Assembly: GCA_002311635.1 (NCBI GenBank)
Contig: DBZJ01000203.1
Location: forward strand, 1-38,259
Direction of reading: 5' to 3'
Source of the DNA: Syntrophaceae bacterium UBA1163
GTDB taxonomy: Bacteria; Desulfobacterota; BSN033; UBA1163
DNA: 38,259 nt
Part shown: piece by piece, positions 23,349-30,758 of the stretch
How the letters are laid out: the number at the start of each line of letters is the position of its first letter
How positions within the stretch are numbered: the first letter of the stretch is position 1
Translations under genes and position numbers: made by a program
The notes under the pieces: generated by a model
The model's database searches: none
What the model was told of the DNA's origin: nothing
What the model saw: only the letters and a program-made list of their open reading frames with translations

Positions 23349-23996
23349 TTATTGCACGACGATGATGCCCGCGAGAACCCCGCAAGGTATCTCTTCGGGC
23401 TTAGCGCCGCTCCCGATGGGATAGATGGTCCATCCTGCTGACACGATCATCTTGTAGACGTCGATGCCGACCGCTTCCATTGACGGCCTGGCGCGCAGGG
23501 GAAACCGACACTTTTCTCCTTTCAGTGCAGCGCAATCCTCTGCCAAGCCGCAGAATGTGTGTCGGCAGGAGCCTGCACCCAAGCCAAACGCTAGATAATA
23601 CCCGTCGTAAAAGGCCATCGATTCGATTTCGGTCACGATCTTGTAGACATCTTGATAAGCGGCGACGCGTTCTTTGATCGTCGCCTTGTCTCGGACGATG
23701 ATGTTTGAAGGAATTTCTTTGACGAAGAAAAGGGCCCGCTTGTATTTCTGGAGCAGTTCTCTTAACTCAGCAGGCTTCAACGTATTCGGTGGACAGTTCG
23801 CGCCGCCCCCGTACCCGAAACACCTGGGAATCTGGCATTTCAGCGTCACCCGCTCATCCACAAGGATTTCGTCGGTTCTGATAATTTTTACTCTTGTAGC
23901 TCCCAGTTCAAGAGCATTGGCTTGATACTTCTGCAGATCGCGTGCCAGCTGCGCTTCGTCACTTTCGAGACCGATCTTCCTCGGTTTTCGTTCCAC
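23349..23996 (-). CDS. DUF2284 cysteine-rich predicted metal-binding protein
   Basis: 215 aa cytoplasmic protein of the DUF2284 family. It has many conserved cysteines: LKCQIPRCFGYGGGANCPPNT near the front, and GSCRHTFCGLAEDCAALKGEKCRFPLRARPSMEAVGID in the C-terminal half, the second resembling an iron-sulfur or metal site. Common in anaerobes; function unknown. The start is a GTG at 23996 with GGGGGAG only two bases upstream, an unusually short spacing, so the true start is uncertain. It is convergent with the SCP2-like gene and follows the crotonase gene by 59 bases. Confidence 0.85.
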   Translation of the reverse strand: MERKPRKIGLESDEAQLARDLQKYQANALELGATRVKIIRTDEILVDERVTLKCQIPRCFGYGGGANCPPNTLKPAELRELLQKYKRALFFVKEIPSNIIVRDKATIKERVAAYQDVYKIVTEIESMAFYDGYYLAFGLGAGSCRHTFCGLAEDCAALKGEKCRFPLRARPSMEAVGIDVYKMIVSAGWTIYPIGSGAKPEEIPCGVLAGIIVVQ

Positions 23997-24055
23997 AACT
24001 CCCCCAATGCTTCCTCATGAGGATCATAAACACGTATCGGCTTTAGCGAAGCAAC

Positions 24056-24844
24056 CTATTTCTTGAGCAATGTGGCGAAACCCTTTTTGAGAGTCTCGGG
24101 GAAATCTTTCGCCGTAATCAGAAGACTCTGGACCAGTCCTTCGATCTCCAGGTGGGTTAACTTCTCCAGCCCTACGCCCAAATCGACGGCCCGTTTGGCA
24201 AGCCCTATGGCCAGGGAAGGTCTTTGGAGCAGTTTGGTCAAGAAGGCATTGGTCTCCGCTTCCAGTTGGCTATCCGGAAAGATCCGATGGATCAGGCCGA
24301 TCTCATATGCTCTCCGGGCGGTGATCATGTCGCCTGTCATGATCAGCTCTTTGGCCCAGGCCGGGCCGAGCATCCGAGTCAAGCGGGTTGTTCCGCCGCA
24401 ATCCGGAATGATCCCGAGGATAATCTCAGGGACCCCCAGTGTGGCGCTTTCCGAAGCGAGGCGGAAATCCGCCGTCAACGCTAATTCCAGCCCCAGCCCG
24501 CCACAGAAGCCGTGAATCTTGGCCACGATGGGCTTCTCAACACGTTCGATCCGGTTGAGGATGGTCTGAATGGCATCGACACTCTCTCGAAGGTGGACCC
24601 CTGCAGCCCTCCCGTCATCTTGGGCAACTGCGGCCAGGTGGTTAAAATCGATGCCCGCGGAGAAGACCGGACCGGCCCCCTGGAGCAGAATCACTTTGGC
24701 TTCCGAATTGACGCTGAGTTCCGAGAATGCCTTGTTGATTCCTTCCAGCACTTCTCCGTTGATGGCGTTGCGCTTCTCCGGGCGGTTGAGCGTGATCGTA
24801 CCGATGCTGTTTTTCACTTCCCATTTAACGATTTGATTCGCCAT
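24056..24844 (-). CDS. Enoyl-CoA hydratase/isomerase (crotonase) family protein
   Basis: 262 aa. It begins MANQIVKWEVKNSIGTITLNRPEKRNAINGEV, a standard crotonase opening. The oxyanion-hole region FSAGIDF and the two catalytic glutamates of hydratases are present: GLGLELALTADFR (equivalent of Glu144) and GVPEIILGIIPDCGGTTRLTR (equivalent of Glu164). It should therefore hydrate an enoyl-CoA in beta-oxidation-type degradation. ATG 24844 is preceded by GGAGGG; an upstream in-frame start at 24874 is less likely. It lies at the end of the LemA/TPM run but has an unrelated function, so co-transcription may be incidental. It fits with gcdA as part of acyl-CoA metabolism. Confidence 0.92.
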   Translation of the reverse strand: MANQIVKWEVKNSIGTITLNRPEKRNAINGEVLEGINKAFSELSVNSEAKVILLQGAGPVFSAGIDFNHLAAVAQDDGRAAGVHLRESVDAIQTILNRIERVEKPIVAKIHGFCGGLGLELALTADFRLASESATLGVPEIILGIIPDCGGTTRLTRMLGPAWAKELIMTGDMITARRAYEIGLIHRIFPDSQLEAETNAFLTKLLQRPSLAIGLAKRAVDLGVGLEKLTHLEIEGLVQSLLITAKDFPETLKKGFATLLKK

Positions 24845-24910
24845 GAAAGCCCTCCTTACAAGATTGATGAGCAATTGCCAAGTACGGTTTCTTTTAGGTG
24901 GCAGGGAAAA

Positions 24911-25555
24911 TTATTCCTCTGTGATCACGTCATCGGGGAGTTCGTCGACGTCCTCGCCGGTAATGGGAAAATGTTTAGAAAGCAAAATTCCTATTTCCTG
25001 AATGGCCTGAGAAAGGGCATCGTAGGCTCGTCCCTCTCTGACCCCTTTGGAAACCTCATCGGCAAACCGGTCGAGCGTCCCCTCGTCCATCTTCTCGTGA
25101 ATGCCTTTATCCGCGAGAACCCAGACTTTCCTTTCGAGAAGGGAGAGAAAGAAAAGAACCCCCGTACTCTTCTTCGTCCTGTAGAGTCCCCTCTCAAAAA
25201 AAGCCCTTTCCGCCCTAAGCCTGACCGCTTCTTCTTTTCTCTTGGTTCCGAGAAAGAGCCTTTTCAAAGCTTCCACTTTTATAAAGAGGAACCAGCACGG
25301 GAAAAAGAATATGAAGCTCATGGGAATATAAAACCAGAGGGAGGAGTCGAAAAAGCGAACGGCCAGAATCAGCGACAAGAGGCTCCCGAGAAGGACACTG
25401 CCGAGGACCTCTGCCTCAATGTAGTGATCGCTGTGGTCGACGACCATGACGACGATTTCTCCAATCGTCTTGGATTCGACATCTTGGGTGGTAGCCTTCA
25501 ACTTCTCTTTCTCTTCTGCAGTAAAGAATCTTTCCGATTTCGGATGTCCTCTCAT
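24911..25555 (-). CDS. TPM-domain integral membrane protein
   Basis: 214 aa. The N-terminal half has EKLKATTQDVESKTIGEIVVMVVDHSDHY, part of the TPM fold, interrupted by two transmembrane helices (VLGSVLLGSLLSLILAV; WFYIPMSFIFFFPCWFLF). The C-terminal half resumes with TKKSTGVLFFLSLLERKVWVLADKGIHEKMDEGTLDRFADEVSKGVREGRAYDALSQAIQEIGILL, the TPM core found in the YgcG/Psb32 family. Its ATG overlaps the stop of the other TPM gene (TAATG at 25553-25557). LemA followed by two TPM proteins is a widely conserved trio of unknown envelope function. Confidence 0.88.
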   Translation of the reverse strand: MRGHPKSERFFTAEEKEKLKATTQDVESKTIGEIVVMVVDHSDHYIEAEVLGSVLLGSLLSLILAVRFFDSSLWFYIPMSFIFFFPCWFLFIKVEALKRLFLGTKRKEEAVRLRAERAFFERGLYRTKKSTGVLFFLSLLERKVWVLADKGIHEKMDEGTLDRFADEVSKGVREGRAYDALSQAIQEIGILLSKHFPITGEDVDELPDDVITEE

Positions 25556-26448
25556 TACCAGCCCCCTGAAGCTCCTCCGCCACCGAATGAGCCGCCTCCA
25601 CCACTGAAACCGCCCCCACCGCCAAAGCCGCCCCCTCCGGAGAAGAAACCACCCCCGCCCGGTCCATAGAAAAACCCACCGCCACGATGATGACGATTGC
25701 CATCCTTTTGAGAACCTCCTGAAGAGAAGAGGCCGGGCAAAAAGAAACCCCCGCCAAATCCAACAATGGCTAAAAGAATCATAAGTGGGATGCCAACGGG
25801 GACAAGAGCGAGAAGGACGAATGCGGGAAGCCCAATGGCCCCAACGACCCCACCGAGAACACGGGAAAGACTCCCTAAGATAAGCGTGAAGATCCCAAAA
25901 AATAGAAAAATGCTCAGGAATGGGGGGAAGCCTCTTTGCCTTTGGCGAACCGGCCTTGGCCCGGCTTTGAACTCACCCCGTGTCGCGGCGATCATCGAAG
26001 AAACGCCGGCAATAAATCCTCCGTCGAAATCGCCCTGCTGGAACCTCGGCTTGATAACCAGATCAATAATCCTTCCCGCCGCGAGGTCCGTCAACCTACC
26101 TTCGAGGCCGTAACCCACTTCGATCCTGATCTTTCTTTCCTGTTTGGAGACGATGAGGATGGCCCCGTTGTCTTTCCCTTTTTGCCCGATCTTCCATGCC
26201 TCGGCCACTTTGATGCCGAATTTCTCAAGATCGTCTCCTTCGAGAGACGGGACGGTCAGAATAACGATCTGGGTTGAATCCGACTGCTCAAAGGCCCTCA
26301 GCCCTTCTTCAATCTTCGACTTCGCAGGAGGACTGATCATCCCCGCATAATCGTTGACATAGCCCTGGAGCTTTGGAACGTCAAGTCCGTAAGCAGTGAA
26401 CGGCAGACATAAGAGCAACAGAATAAGAAAGAGGAAAATTTTTTTCAT
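25555..26448 (-). CDS. TPM-domain protein with glycine-rich tail (YgcG family), exported
   Basis: 297 aa. Signal peptide MKKIFLFLILLLLCLPFTAYG. TPM domain about residues 22-160: GYVNDYAGMISPPAKSKIEEGLRAFEQSDSTQIVILTVPSLEGDDLEKFGIKVAEAWKIG, GAILIVSKQERKIRIEVGYGLEGRLTDLAAGRIID, FQQGDFDGGFIAG. Two transmembrane helices follow, then a long Gly/Phe/Ser-rich tail ending GGASGGW, typical of the family. ATG 26448 starts the canonical signal peptide but lacks a good ribosome-binding site. ATG 26493, preceded by GAAGG, would add 15 residues and is a real alternative. The gene is followed by its membrane-embedded paralogue and preceded by lemA. Confidence 0.9.
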   Translation of the reverse strand: MKKIFLFLILLLLCLPFTAYGLDVPKLQGYVNDYAGMISPPAKSKIEEGLRAFEQSDSTQIVILTVPSLEGDDLEKFGIKVAEAWKIGQKGKDNGAILIVSKQERKIRIEVGYGLEGRLTDLAAGRIIDLVIKPRFQQGDFDGGFIAGVSSMIAATRGEFKAGPRPVRQRQRGFPPFLSIFLFFGIFTLILGSLSRVLGGVVGAIGLPAFVLLALVPVGIPLMILLAIVGFGGGFFLPGLFSSGGSQKDGNRHHRGGGFFYGPGGGGFFSGGGGFGGGGGFSGGGGSFGGGGASGGW

Positions 26449-26525
26449 ATCAAACTTTGCAGCAATCTCGGTATTCTTAACATGGTTAATCATGAAAAGC
26501 CTTCTTTTGTCCACCCCCACCCTCG

Positions 26526-26550
26526 CCCTCCCCCGCCACAAGGGGGAGGG
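26526..26550. repeat. CCCTCCCCC/GGGGGAGGG hairpin repeat between lemA and the TPM gene
   Basis: A perfect 9-bp inverted repeat around a 7-base loop (GCCACAA), flanked by pyrimidine-rich sequence. It is a common dispersed intergenic element; its minus-strand translation gives the spurious peptide LTLPSPLWRGRARVGV. It might attenuate or stabilise the mRNA between lemA and the TPM genes. Confidence 0.6.
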
Positions 26551-26565
26551 TAAAGTTAGGGACAT

Positions 26566-27159
26566 TTAGAACTTTACCTGGGGGGCTTTTTCAGCCCCGG
26601 GCTCGGCCTTAAAAGGCTCTTTCAGGGTCAGATGGAGCAAAAGGCTATTGGTTAAACTGTTCGGGAATATCCGGATGGAGGTGTTGAAGACCTGGACCGC
26701 CTCGTTGTACCGGGTCCTTGCGACATTGATCCTGTTCTCCGTCCCTTCCAGCTGGTGCTGAAGGTCCAGAAAGTTCTGGTTTGCCTTGAGATCGGGATAA
26801 CGCTCAACCACAACCATGAGCCGGGAAAGGGCGCTGGTCATCCCGGCCTGGGCTTCCTGGAATTGTGAGAAGGCCTTGGGATCATTGATCATGTCTTTGG
26901 AAATCTGCATTGAACCCACTTTGGCTCTTGCCTCTGTCACAGCCGTAAGGGTTTCTCTTTCATGTTTGGCATAGCCCTTGACTACCTCAACGAGATTGGG
27001 GACGAGGTCATTCCTTCTCTGATAGGCCGATTCAACATCTCCCCATGCGGCCTTGACCGCCTCCTCATTTTTCTGCATCGTGTTATAGCCACAGCCGGAA
27101 AGGGCAACGACGATGAAAACACACAGAACCAACGTGACCCATAGCGATCCTTTTCTCAT
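26566..27159 (-). CDS. lemA: LemA family lipoprotein
   Basis: 197 aa. An N-terminal lipoprotein signal with lipobox LSGC ([19 protein letters not shown]) is followed by the LemA helical domain: [109 protein letters not shown]. All standard LemA motifs are present. GAGGAGG-like sequence (GCAGGAGGAAAA) precedes the ATG, so the long N-terminal frame extension is not used. The mature protein should be lipid-anchored in the envelope. Its C-terminal tail ([17 protein letters not shown]) is usual for the family. First gene of the LemA-TPM-TPM run. Confidence 0.94.
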   Translation of the reverse strand: MRKGSLWVTLVLCVFIVVALSGCGYNTMQKNEEAVKAAWGDVESAYQRRNDLVPNLVEVVKGYAKHERETLTAVTEARAKVGSMQISKDMINDPKAFSQFQEAQAGMTSALSRLMVVVERYPDLKANQNFLDLQHQLEGTENRINVARTRYNEAVQVFNTSIRIFPNSLTNSLLLHLTLKEPFKAEPGAEKAPQVKF

Positions 27160-27397
27160 CTTTTTCCTCCTGCTCAGCCCGTCAGAAATGATACCCGCTC
27201 GGTTTCGAGCCGTTCGATCCTGCGCTTCGGGGGACTCACGGCCCTGAGTATGCCATGTCTTCCAGGACAGTATCATAATGTAACTAGAATTTTGTTTCAA
27301 GTCCGGGTTTATGGCAGAGGATTTCGCCGGGGACCCACTCCCTTTGCAATCCGGGTGTCCCGTGATTATCTTAGATTGTAGAAAGGAGGACAAAGGG

Positions 27398-27598
27398 ATG
27401 GCCTATCACAACAAATTATATAAGCAGTTGAGCTGCAGGGATTTTGGGGCGGATTGCGATTTTACGGTCCGGGCCAAGACCGAAGAAGAGGTTTTGGAAT
27501 ATGGGTATGACCATAGCTGCAGGGCCCACGCTAAATGCGGAAGTTCGCCCAAAACCGATGAGAGAATGAGGTCTCTCATTACCAACGTCTGGGTTTAG
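27398..27598 (+). CDS. DUF1059 small predicted metal-binding protein, copy 1
   Basis: 66 aa. The family pattern [37 protein letters not shown] has cysteines and a histidine at conserved positions (C-x6-C, then C-x2-H-x2-C), suggesting a small metal site. GAAAGGAGG precedes the ATG; the longer upstream frame has no such site. It is followed 1.8 kb later by a close paralogue at 29210, with the AbrB-like and ArsM genes between them. Function unknown; the context suggests metal or metalloid stress. Confidence 0.88.
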   Translation: MAYHNKLYKQLSCRDFGADCDFTVRAKTEEEVLEYGYDHSCRAHAKCGSSPKTDERMRSLITNVWV

Positions 27599-27899
27599 AG
27601 TTCTTCTGCTGAATTCATACGATCAGATCTCGGTCGGGGCTACGGCATTGAGTAGCTTCGGAGGCAGGAGTTGGCCGTTTTCAATCTTTTTTGACCGGCT
27701 TCATCCACGCGGCAAGGCTTCCCTCTTCAAGAATCTATCATAGCTTTTCAACGCTATTCATCCCCCCTGAAGCTGTGAAAAATTAGTCCTCTTTTGTCCT
27801 CGGCCCTTTCTGGATGGCTCTCTTTCCGAACTTTAGAAAGCGCAACATCATAGGCGCGCAACCATTCAGCAGTAGCCGTAAAAACCTCTCAAAAACAGC
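27599..27899. other. Gene-free stretch holding copy 2 of the dispersed coding-like repeat
   Basis: The left half shows nothing I recognise. The right half contains the inverted partner of the repeat at 16505-16626. Confidence 0.5.
27771..27877 (-). repeat. Dispersed coding-like repeat, copy 2
   Basis: Inverted copy of 16505-16626 with an intact frame on the minus strand (EWLRAYDVALSKVRKESHP, then ERAEDKRGLIFHSFRG). It ends in a stop within a few codons (FRGDE then TAG). There is no start codon or ribosome-binding site, so it is a fragment. Confidence 0.6.
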
Positions 27900-27952
27900 T
27901 TGACAAATCTTTTCTGACGGTTTATATTAATTAGCGTAATCTGATTAATCAG
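27900..27952 (+). promoter_or_regulatory. Promoter and palindromic operator of the AbrB-like/arsM genes
   Basis: TTGACA (27900-27905), 17 bases, TATATT (27923-27928). Just downstream, over the expected transcription start, lies the perfect 12-base palindrome CTGATTAATCAG (27941-27952), preceded by ATTAGCGTAAT, another partial dyad. A repressor at this site would block initiation. ArsR-type repressors bind TTAAT-rich dyads, but no arsR gene is in the window; the AbrB-like product is another candidate. Confidence 0.65.
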
Positions 27953-27994
27953 TCAAATGTAAACATACTGATATCTTGTTAGGAGGTGAGAAAA

Positions 27995-28288
27995 ATGGTC
28001 AAGAAGTCTGGACAATCTTCCTGTGCCGGATCCACCTGTGAGACCATGTCCTGCTGTAAGGTCGAGGCATTAATCAGTGTAGACGAGCGGGGGCAGATGG
28101 TGCTTCCCAAGGAGATAAGAGACCAGGCCAATATCCGCGCGGGTGATAAATTGGCCCTTGTCAGTTGGAAAAAAGATGGAAGAGTATGCTGCTTTACCCT
28201 GATCAAGGCCGAGGAATTCGGGGACATGGTGAAAGGGCTTCTCGGTCCTATGATGAAAGAAGTCATGGCGAGTGATGCTGCCAAATAA
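27995..28288 (+). CDS. AbrB/SpoVT-type DNA-binding protein with cysteine-rich N-terminus
   Basis: 97 aa. The first 25 residues are rich in cysteine (SSCAGSTCETMSCCKVE), followed by a swapped-hairpin AbrB domain (VEALISVDERGQMVLPKEIRDQANIRAGDKLALVSWKKDG) and a helical C-terminus (EEFGDMVKGLLGPMMKEVM). Start ATG 27995 follows AGGAGGTG. This matches proteins I know as AbrB-like partners found with hgcAB or arsM genes; here it lies 17 bases before arsM. The cysteines may sense arsenite or another thiophilic metal and control this operon through the palindrome at 27941 (inference). It could also be a metal chaperone. Confidence 0.82.
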   Translation: MVKKSGQSSCAGSTCETMSCCKVEALISVDERGQMVLPKEIRDQANIRAGDKLALVSWKKDGRVCCFTLIKAEEFGDMVKGLLGPMMKEVMASDAAK

Positions 28289-28305
28289 CCTTGGAGGTGA
28301 GTGAG

Positions 28306-29142
28306 ATGAGGGAAGATGAAACAAGAAAAATCGTAAGAGAGAACTATGCCAAGATTGCCAAACAAAAAAGTTCCTGCTGTGCTCCTGTGACCTCGTGCTG
28401 CGGGGGGACTGACCGCGCACAGGAGATCAGTAAGAAGATGGGGTATACGGAAGAAGAACTGGGGACCGTTCCGGAAGGAGCAAATCTTGGGCTGGGATGC
28501 GGTAATCCGGTCGCCCTTGCCTCTTTGCAGGAGGGCGAGACGGTACTTGACCTTGGCGCAGGAGCAGGCTTCGATTGCTTTCTTGCCGCCGGCAGGGTGG
28601 GTGATAGGGGGAAGATCATCGGCGTGGATATGACGCCGGAAATGGTCGAGAAAGCCAGGGACAATGCGAGGAAGGGCAATTATACGAACGTAGAATTCAG
28701 GCTCGGCGAGATCGAAAACCTGCCGGTGGGCGACAATTGCGTTGATGCCGTCATCTCAAACTGCGTGATCAACCTTTCTCCAGACAAAAAGAGGGTATTC
28801 GTCGAAACATTCAGAGTACTGAAACCGGGGGGCAGGCTGATGATCTCGGATATTGTCCTGTTGAAGGCGCTTCCGGACTTCATAAAAAATTCGATCCAGG
28901 CCTATGTCGGTTGTATGGCCGGAGCCATGCTAAAGGACGAATACTTGAAGGCCGTAGGGGAGGCAGGGTTTCAGGATGTCAAAATAATTGACGAAACTGC
29001 TTTTCCTGCGAAGCTTATGGTCAGTGATCCGATTGCGAAAGAGATTATCAAAAAATTGGAAATGGAGCCAAAGAAAGTGGGGGAAATCGCCAGCACGGTG
29101 ATGAGCATAAAAGTTTATGGGATGAAACCTGCCTCCATATAG
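28306..29142 (+). CDS. arsM: Arsenite S-adenosylmethionine methyltransferase ArsM
   Basis: 278 aa. The N-terminal thiol-rich stretch SSCCAPVTSCCGG is followed by a Rossmann methyltransferase core: VLDLGAGAGFDCFLAAGRVG (SAM loop), IGVDMTPEMVEKARDNA, ISNCVINLSPDKKRVFVETFRVLKPGGRLMISDIVL. The three arsenite-binding cysteines of ArsM are present as Cys65 (LGCGNPVALA), Cys153 (SNCVINL) and Cys203 (VGCMAGA). It should convert arsenite to methylated, partly volatile species. TTGGAGGTG precedes the ATG. It is in an operon with the AbrB-like gene and probably the downstream DUF1059 gene. Confidence 0.95.
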   Translation: MREDETRKIVRENYAKIAKQKSSCCAPVTSCCGGTDRAQEISKKMGYTEEELGTVPEGANLGLGCGNPVALASLQEGETVLDLGAGAGFDCFLAAGRVGDRGKIIGVDMTPEMVEKARDNARKGNYTNVEFRLGEIENLPVGDNCVDAVISNCVINLSPDKKRVFVETFRVLKPGGRLMISDIVLLKALPDFIKNSIQAYVGCMAGAMLKDEYLKAVGEAGFQDVKIIDETAFPAKLMVSDPIAKEIIKKLEMEPKKVGEIASTVMSIKVYGMKPASI

Positions 29143-29209
29143 ATGATCCTTCTTGCCATGGCAGATTCGAATGATTACCTTAAAGGTGAAGATGAAAGGA
29201 GGCAGTGCC

Positions 29210-29404
29210 ATGGCTGACACAAAAGGAGAAATGGAATTAGGGTGCAAAGACTTCAAACAGAGCTGCGATTTTACTGTGCGGGCAAAGTCGGAGGGAGAAA
29301 TTTTGGATAAGTGCCGGATACATGCCTGCAGTGCTCACGGGAAATGCGACGATTCTGCCGAAACGAGGGAAAAAGTCCGGTCGCGCATCAGGGAAGTCCT
29401 GTGA
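29210..29404 (+). CDS. DUF1059 small predicted metal-binding protein, copy 2
   Basis: 64 aa paralogue of the protein at 27398: [36 protein letters not shown], with the same C-x6-C and C-x2-H-x2-C layout plus an additional cysteine (DKCRIH). AAAGGAGG precedes the ATG. It lies 67 bases after arsM on the same strand. Two DUF1059 copies flanking an AbrB-ArsM pair suggest a shared role in metal or metalloid handling, though the family has no proven function. Confidence 0.88.
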   Translation: MADTKGEMELGCKDFKQSCDFTVRAKSEGEILDKCRIHACSAHGKCDDSAETREKVRSRIREVL

Positions 29405-29415
29405 CGGGCATTCTG

Positions 29416-29444
29416 TTGAAGGAAATGGTTACTTAGTATATAAA
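29416..29444 (+). promoter_or_regulatory. Candidate promoter of the three-way-junction RNA
   Basis: TTGAAG (29416-29421), 17 bases, TATAAA (29439-29444). Transcription would begin near 29451, ten bases before the first paired base of the structured RNA. The match is moderate. Confidence 0.4.
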
Positions 29445-29450
29445 AAAATT

Positions 29451-29597
29451 AAGGATTTTCGGAACCCGCAATTCTTATCAGAGGACTGAAAGGCTAAAAC
29501 TTTCAGAGGTTATGATAGGAAAACCAGAAGGCAAAAGCTTTCTGGCAAAGCGGGCTTCGAAAAAAAGAGACCCAGCCCAAAGGTTGGGTTTTTTTGT
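29451..29597 (+). ncRNA. Candidate small structured RNA: three-way junction plus terminator
   Basis: A closed fold can be drawn by hand. P1 GAACCCGC (29462-29469) pairs with GCGGGCTTC (29550-29558, one bulged C). Arm 2 is TCTTATCA/TGATAGGA (29473-29480 with 29513-29520) topped by CTGAAAG/CTTTCAG (29486-29492 with 29500-29506). Arm 3 is CCAGAAGGC/GCTTTCTGG around an AAAA loop (29524-29545). An intrinsic terminator follows directly. No long frame crosses it. It matches no riboswitch or ribozyme class I can recall; hammerhead core residues are absent. An sRNA or a leader fragment are both possible. Confidence 0.5.
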
Positions 29598-29600
29598 TGG
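29546..29600 (+). repeat. Terminator-containing direct repeat, left copy
   Basis: CAAAGCGGGCTTCGAAAAAA followed by AGAG and the hairpin-T7 unit. A nearly identical unit, differing by a few small insertions, lies at 30509-30565. The two copies bracket the RHH-PIN module. Confidence 0.85.
29570..29595 (+). terminator. Intrinsic terminator after the structured RNA
   Basis: ACCCAGCC/GGTTGGGT (8 bp with one G-T pair) around CAAA, followed by seven Ts. Confidence 0.9.
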
Positions 29601-29787
29601 CAGAAAAATCGAAGCTTATGTATCCAAATTTCTATCAGGATTACGGTATTGAATCGCTTCAGAGCGACCTTCCGGGGTCAAGGAAACAGCCTAAAGGAAT
29701 TTGGGACTGGGGCTGAAAACAACTTCGGAAAGGCCGGCTTTCACTGATACGATGCAAAGTTTTAACGATACCTTTTTCAATTTTCGC

Positions 29788-29831
29788 TTGCTTGATCAGG
29801 GGAGATATGATATCATTGATATAGAATATAT
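29788..29831 (+). promoter_or_regulatory. Autoregulated promoter of the RHH-PIN module
   Basis: TTGCTT (29788-29793), 17 bases, TATCAT (29811-29816). The perfect palindrome ATGATATCAT (29807-29816) covers the -10 hexamer, and a second half-site-rich stretch (ATATATCAT) follows. This is the usual layout for repression by an RHH antitoxin. Confidence 0.55.
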
Positions 29832-29848
29832 CATTTGGAGGTTCATCG

Positions 29849-30094
29849 ATGGTTTCACAGATACTGATCCGGGTGGACAAAGAACTAAAGGATAAATTTC
29901 GGCGATTAAGCAGAGCGGAGCAGAAGTCCGTCAACGGAAAGGTGCGGGAGCTCATGGAGGAGTACGTAAAAGATCACAGCATGGAGGCCGCCATGAGAAG
30001 CCTATGGGATGAGATCGGGCAGTCGTTGAAAAAGAAGGGATATAAGGCAACGGATGTCAAAAAAATAATTAAAGAGGTTCGTTCAGGCCGATGA
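29849..30094 (+). CDS. Ribbon-helix-helix antitoxin of a PIN toxin pair
   Basis: 81 aa. The N-terminal strand SQILIRVDKELKDKFRRLSRAEQKSVNGKVRELMEEYV is a ribbon-helix-helix-type DNA-binding domain. The charged C-terminus (MRSLWDEIGQSLKKKGYKATDVKKIIKEVRSGR) is of the kind that wraps the toxin. TTGGAGG precedes the ATG. The stop overlaps the toxin start (ATGA, 30091-30094), the classic antitoxin-first order. It should neutralise the PIN nuclease and repress the promoter at the palindrome upstream. Confidence 0.87.
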   Translation: MVSQILIRVDKELKDKFRRLSRAEQKSVNGKVRELMEEYVKDHSMEAAMRSLWDEIGQSLKKKGYKATDVKKIIKEVRSGR

Positions 30095-30498
30095 GGGTGG
30101 TCATCGATACGACTGTCTTCGTCTCATCCTTTTTTGGAGGTGTTCCGCGACAGGTCGTTGGCCATTGGTTTTCCGGCGAACTCATTTTGTGCGTTTCTAG
30201 ACCGATCCTTAAGGAGTATTTCGATGTCCTGAGCCGCTTTCAATTTGATCGGGAGGTTTTTTTGGGGAGACTTATCACTGCCTTTGAGAGGGGGCCGAAT
30301 GTCCTCTTCGTAAATAACCCAAAGGAGCAGAATTGGGTAAAGGATGATCCGGCAGATAACAAATTTATAGCCTGCGCCATTTCGCTTCATGCCGAATACA
30401 TCGTGTCCGGTGATAGACACTTAAGAAGAGCGGGTAAGGTTGGGGATGTGAAGATTGTTCGTCCCCGTGAAATGCTGGGTTTGATCGAAGCTGGATAG
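30091..30498 (+). CDS. PIN-domain toxin (COG1569-type)
   Basis: 135 aa. PIN-fold ribonuclease with the expected acidic residues: Asp6 (VVIDTTVFVSS), Glu42 (RPILKEYFDVLSRF), Asp86/Asp89 (VKDDPADNKFIACAISLHAEYIVSGD) and Asp108 (SGDRHLRRAG). It resembles the COG1569 family of putative toxins. All metal ligands appear intact, so the toxin should be active. It overlaps the antitoxin gene and is followed within 40 bases by a duplicated terminator unit. Confidence 0.9.
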   Translation: MRVVIDTTVFVSSFFGGVPRQVVGHWFSGELILCVSRPILKEYFDVLSRFQFDREVFLGRLITAFERGPNVLFVNNPKEQNWVKDDPADNKFIACAISLHAEYIVSGDRHLRRAGKVGDVKIVRPREMLGLIEAG

Positions 30499-30508
30499 TC
30501 CCAGGTGT

Positions 30509-30565
30509 CAAAGCGGGCTTCGAAAAAAGAGAGGGACCCAACCAAAAGGTTGGGTTTTTTTGTGG
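30509..30565 (+). repeat. Terminator-containing direct repeat, right copy
   Basis: Second copy of the 29546-29600 unit: same CAAAGCGGGCTTCGAAAAAA start, GAGAGGG, the same GGTTGGGT arm and T-run. It begins ten bases after the PIN toxin stop. Confidence 0.85.
30536..30561 (+). terminator. Intrinsic terminator after the PIN toxin
   Basis: Perfect 8-bp stem ACCCAACC/GGTTGGGT with an AAAA loop and seven Ts. It ends the toxin-antitoxin transcript. Confidence 0.92.
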
Positions 30566-30720
30566 AAATTTCCTGCATGCGTAGCCGCTTATCCGATGCT
30601 GCCAGCCCGCCGGTTACAAAACGACTGCTCTGCCGTCGGTTTTCATGGTGGGAAAGAGGTCCTTATAGAAGTGCCAGAAGATACCCAAAGATTTTATTTG
30701 AGGGCATTAAGGACATTTTG

Positions 30721-30729
30721 TGCTATAAT
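30721..30729 (+). promoter_or_regulatory. Extended -10 promoter element before the DUF5678 gene
   Basis: TGCTATAAT: a perfect TATAAT with the TGn extension that relieves the need for a -35 box. No convincing -35 is present. The ATG follows 30 bases later. Confidence 0.55.
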
Positions 30730-30758
30730 AACTTGAATAACGGGGAGGTAAACGATTA

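Noticed and set aside
24512..25669. Long plus-strand open frame (385 codons) ending in a proline-rich stretch
   Set aside because: It is the antisense of the crotonase and TPM genes; the proline-rich end is the complement of the TPM glycine-rich tail.
29451..29597. Hammerhead ribozyme or c-di-GMP riboswitch
   Set aside because: The CUGANGA and GAAA core of hammerheads and the GEMM consensus blocks are missing.
29849..30498. VapBC proper
   Set aside because: The toxin fits the COG1569 PIN group better than VapC, so no vap symbols were given.
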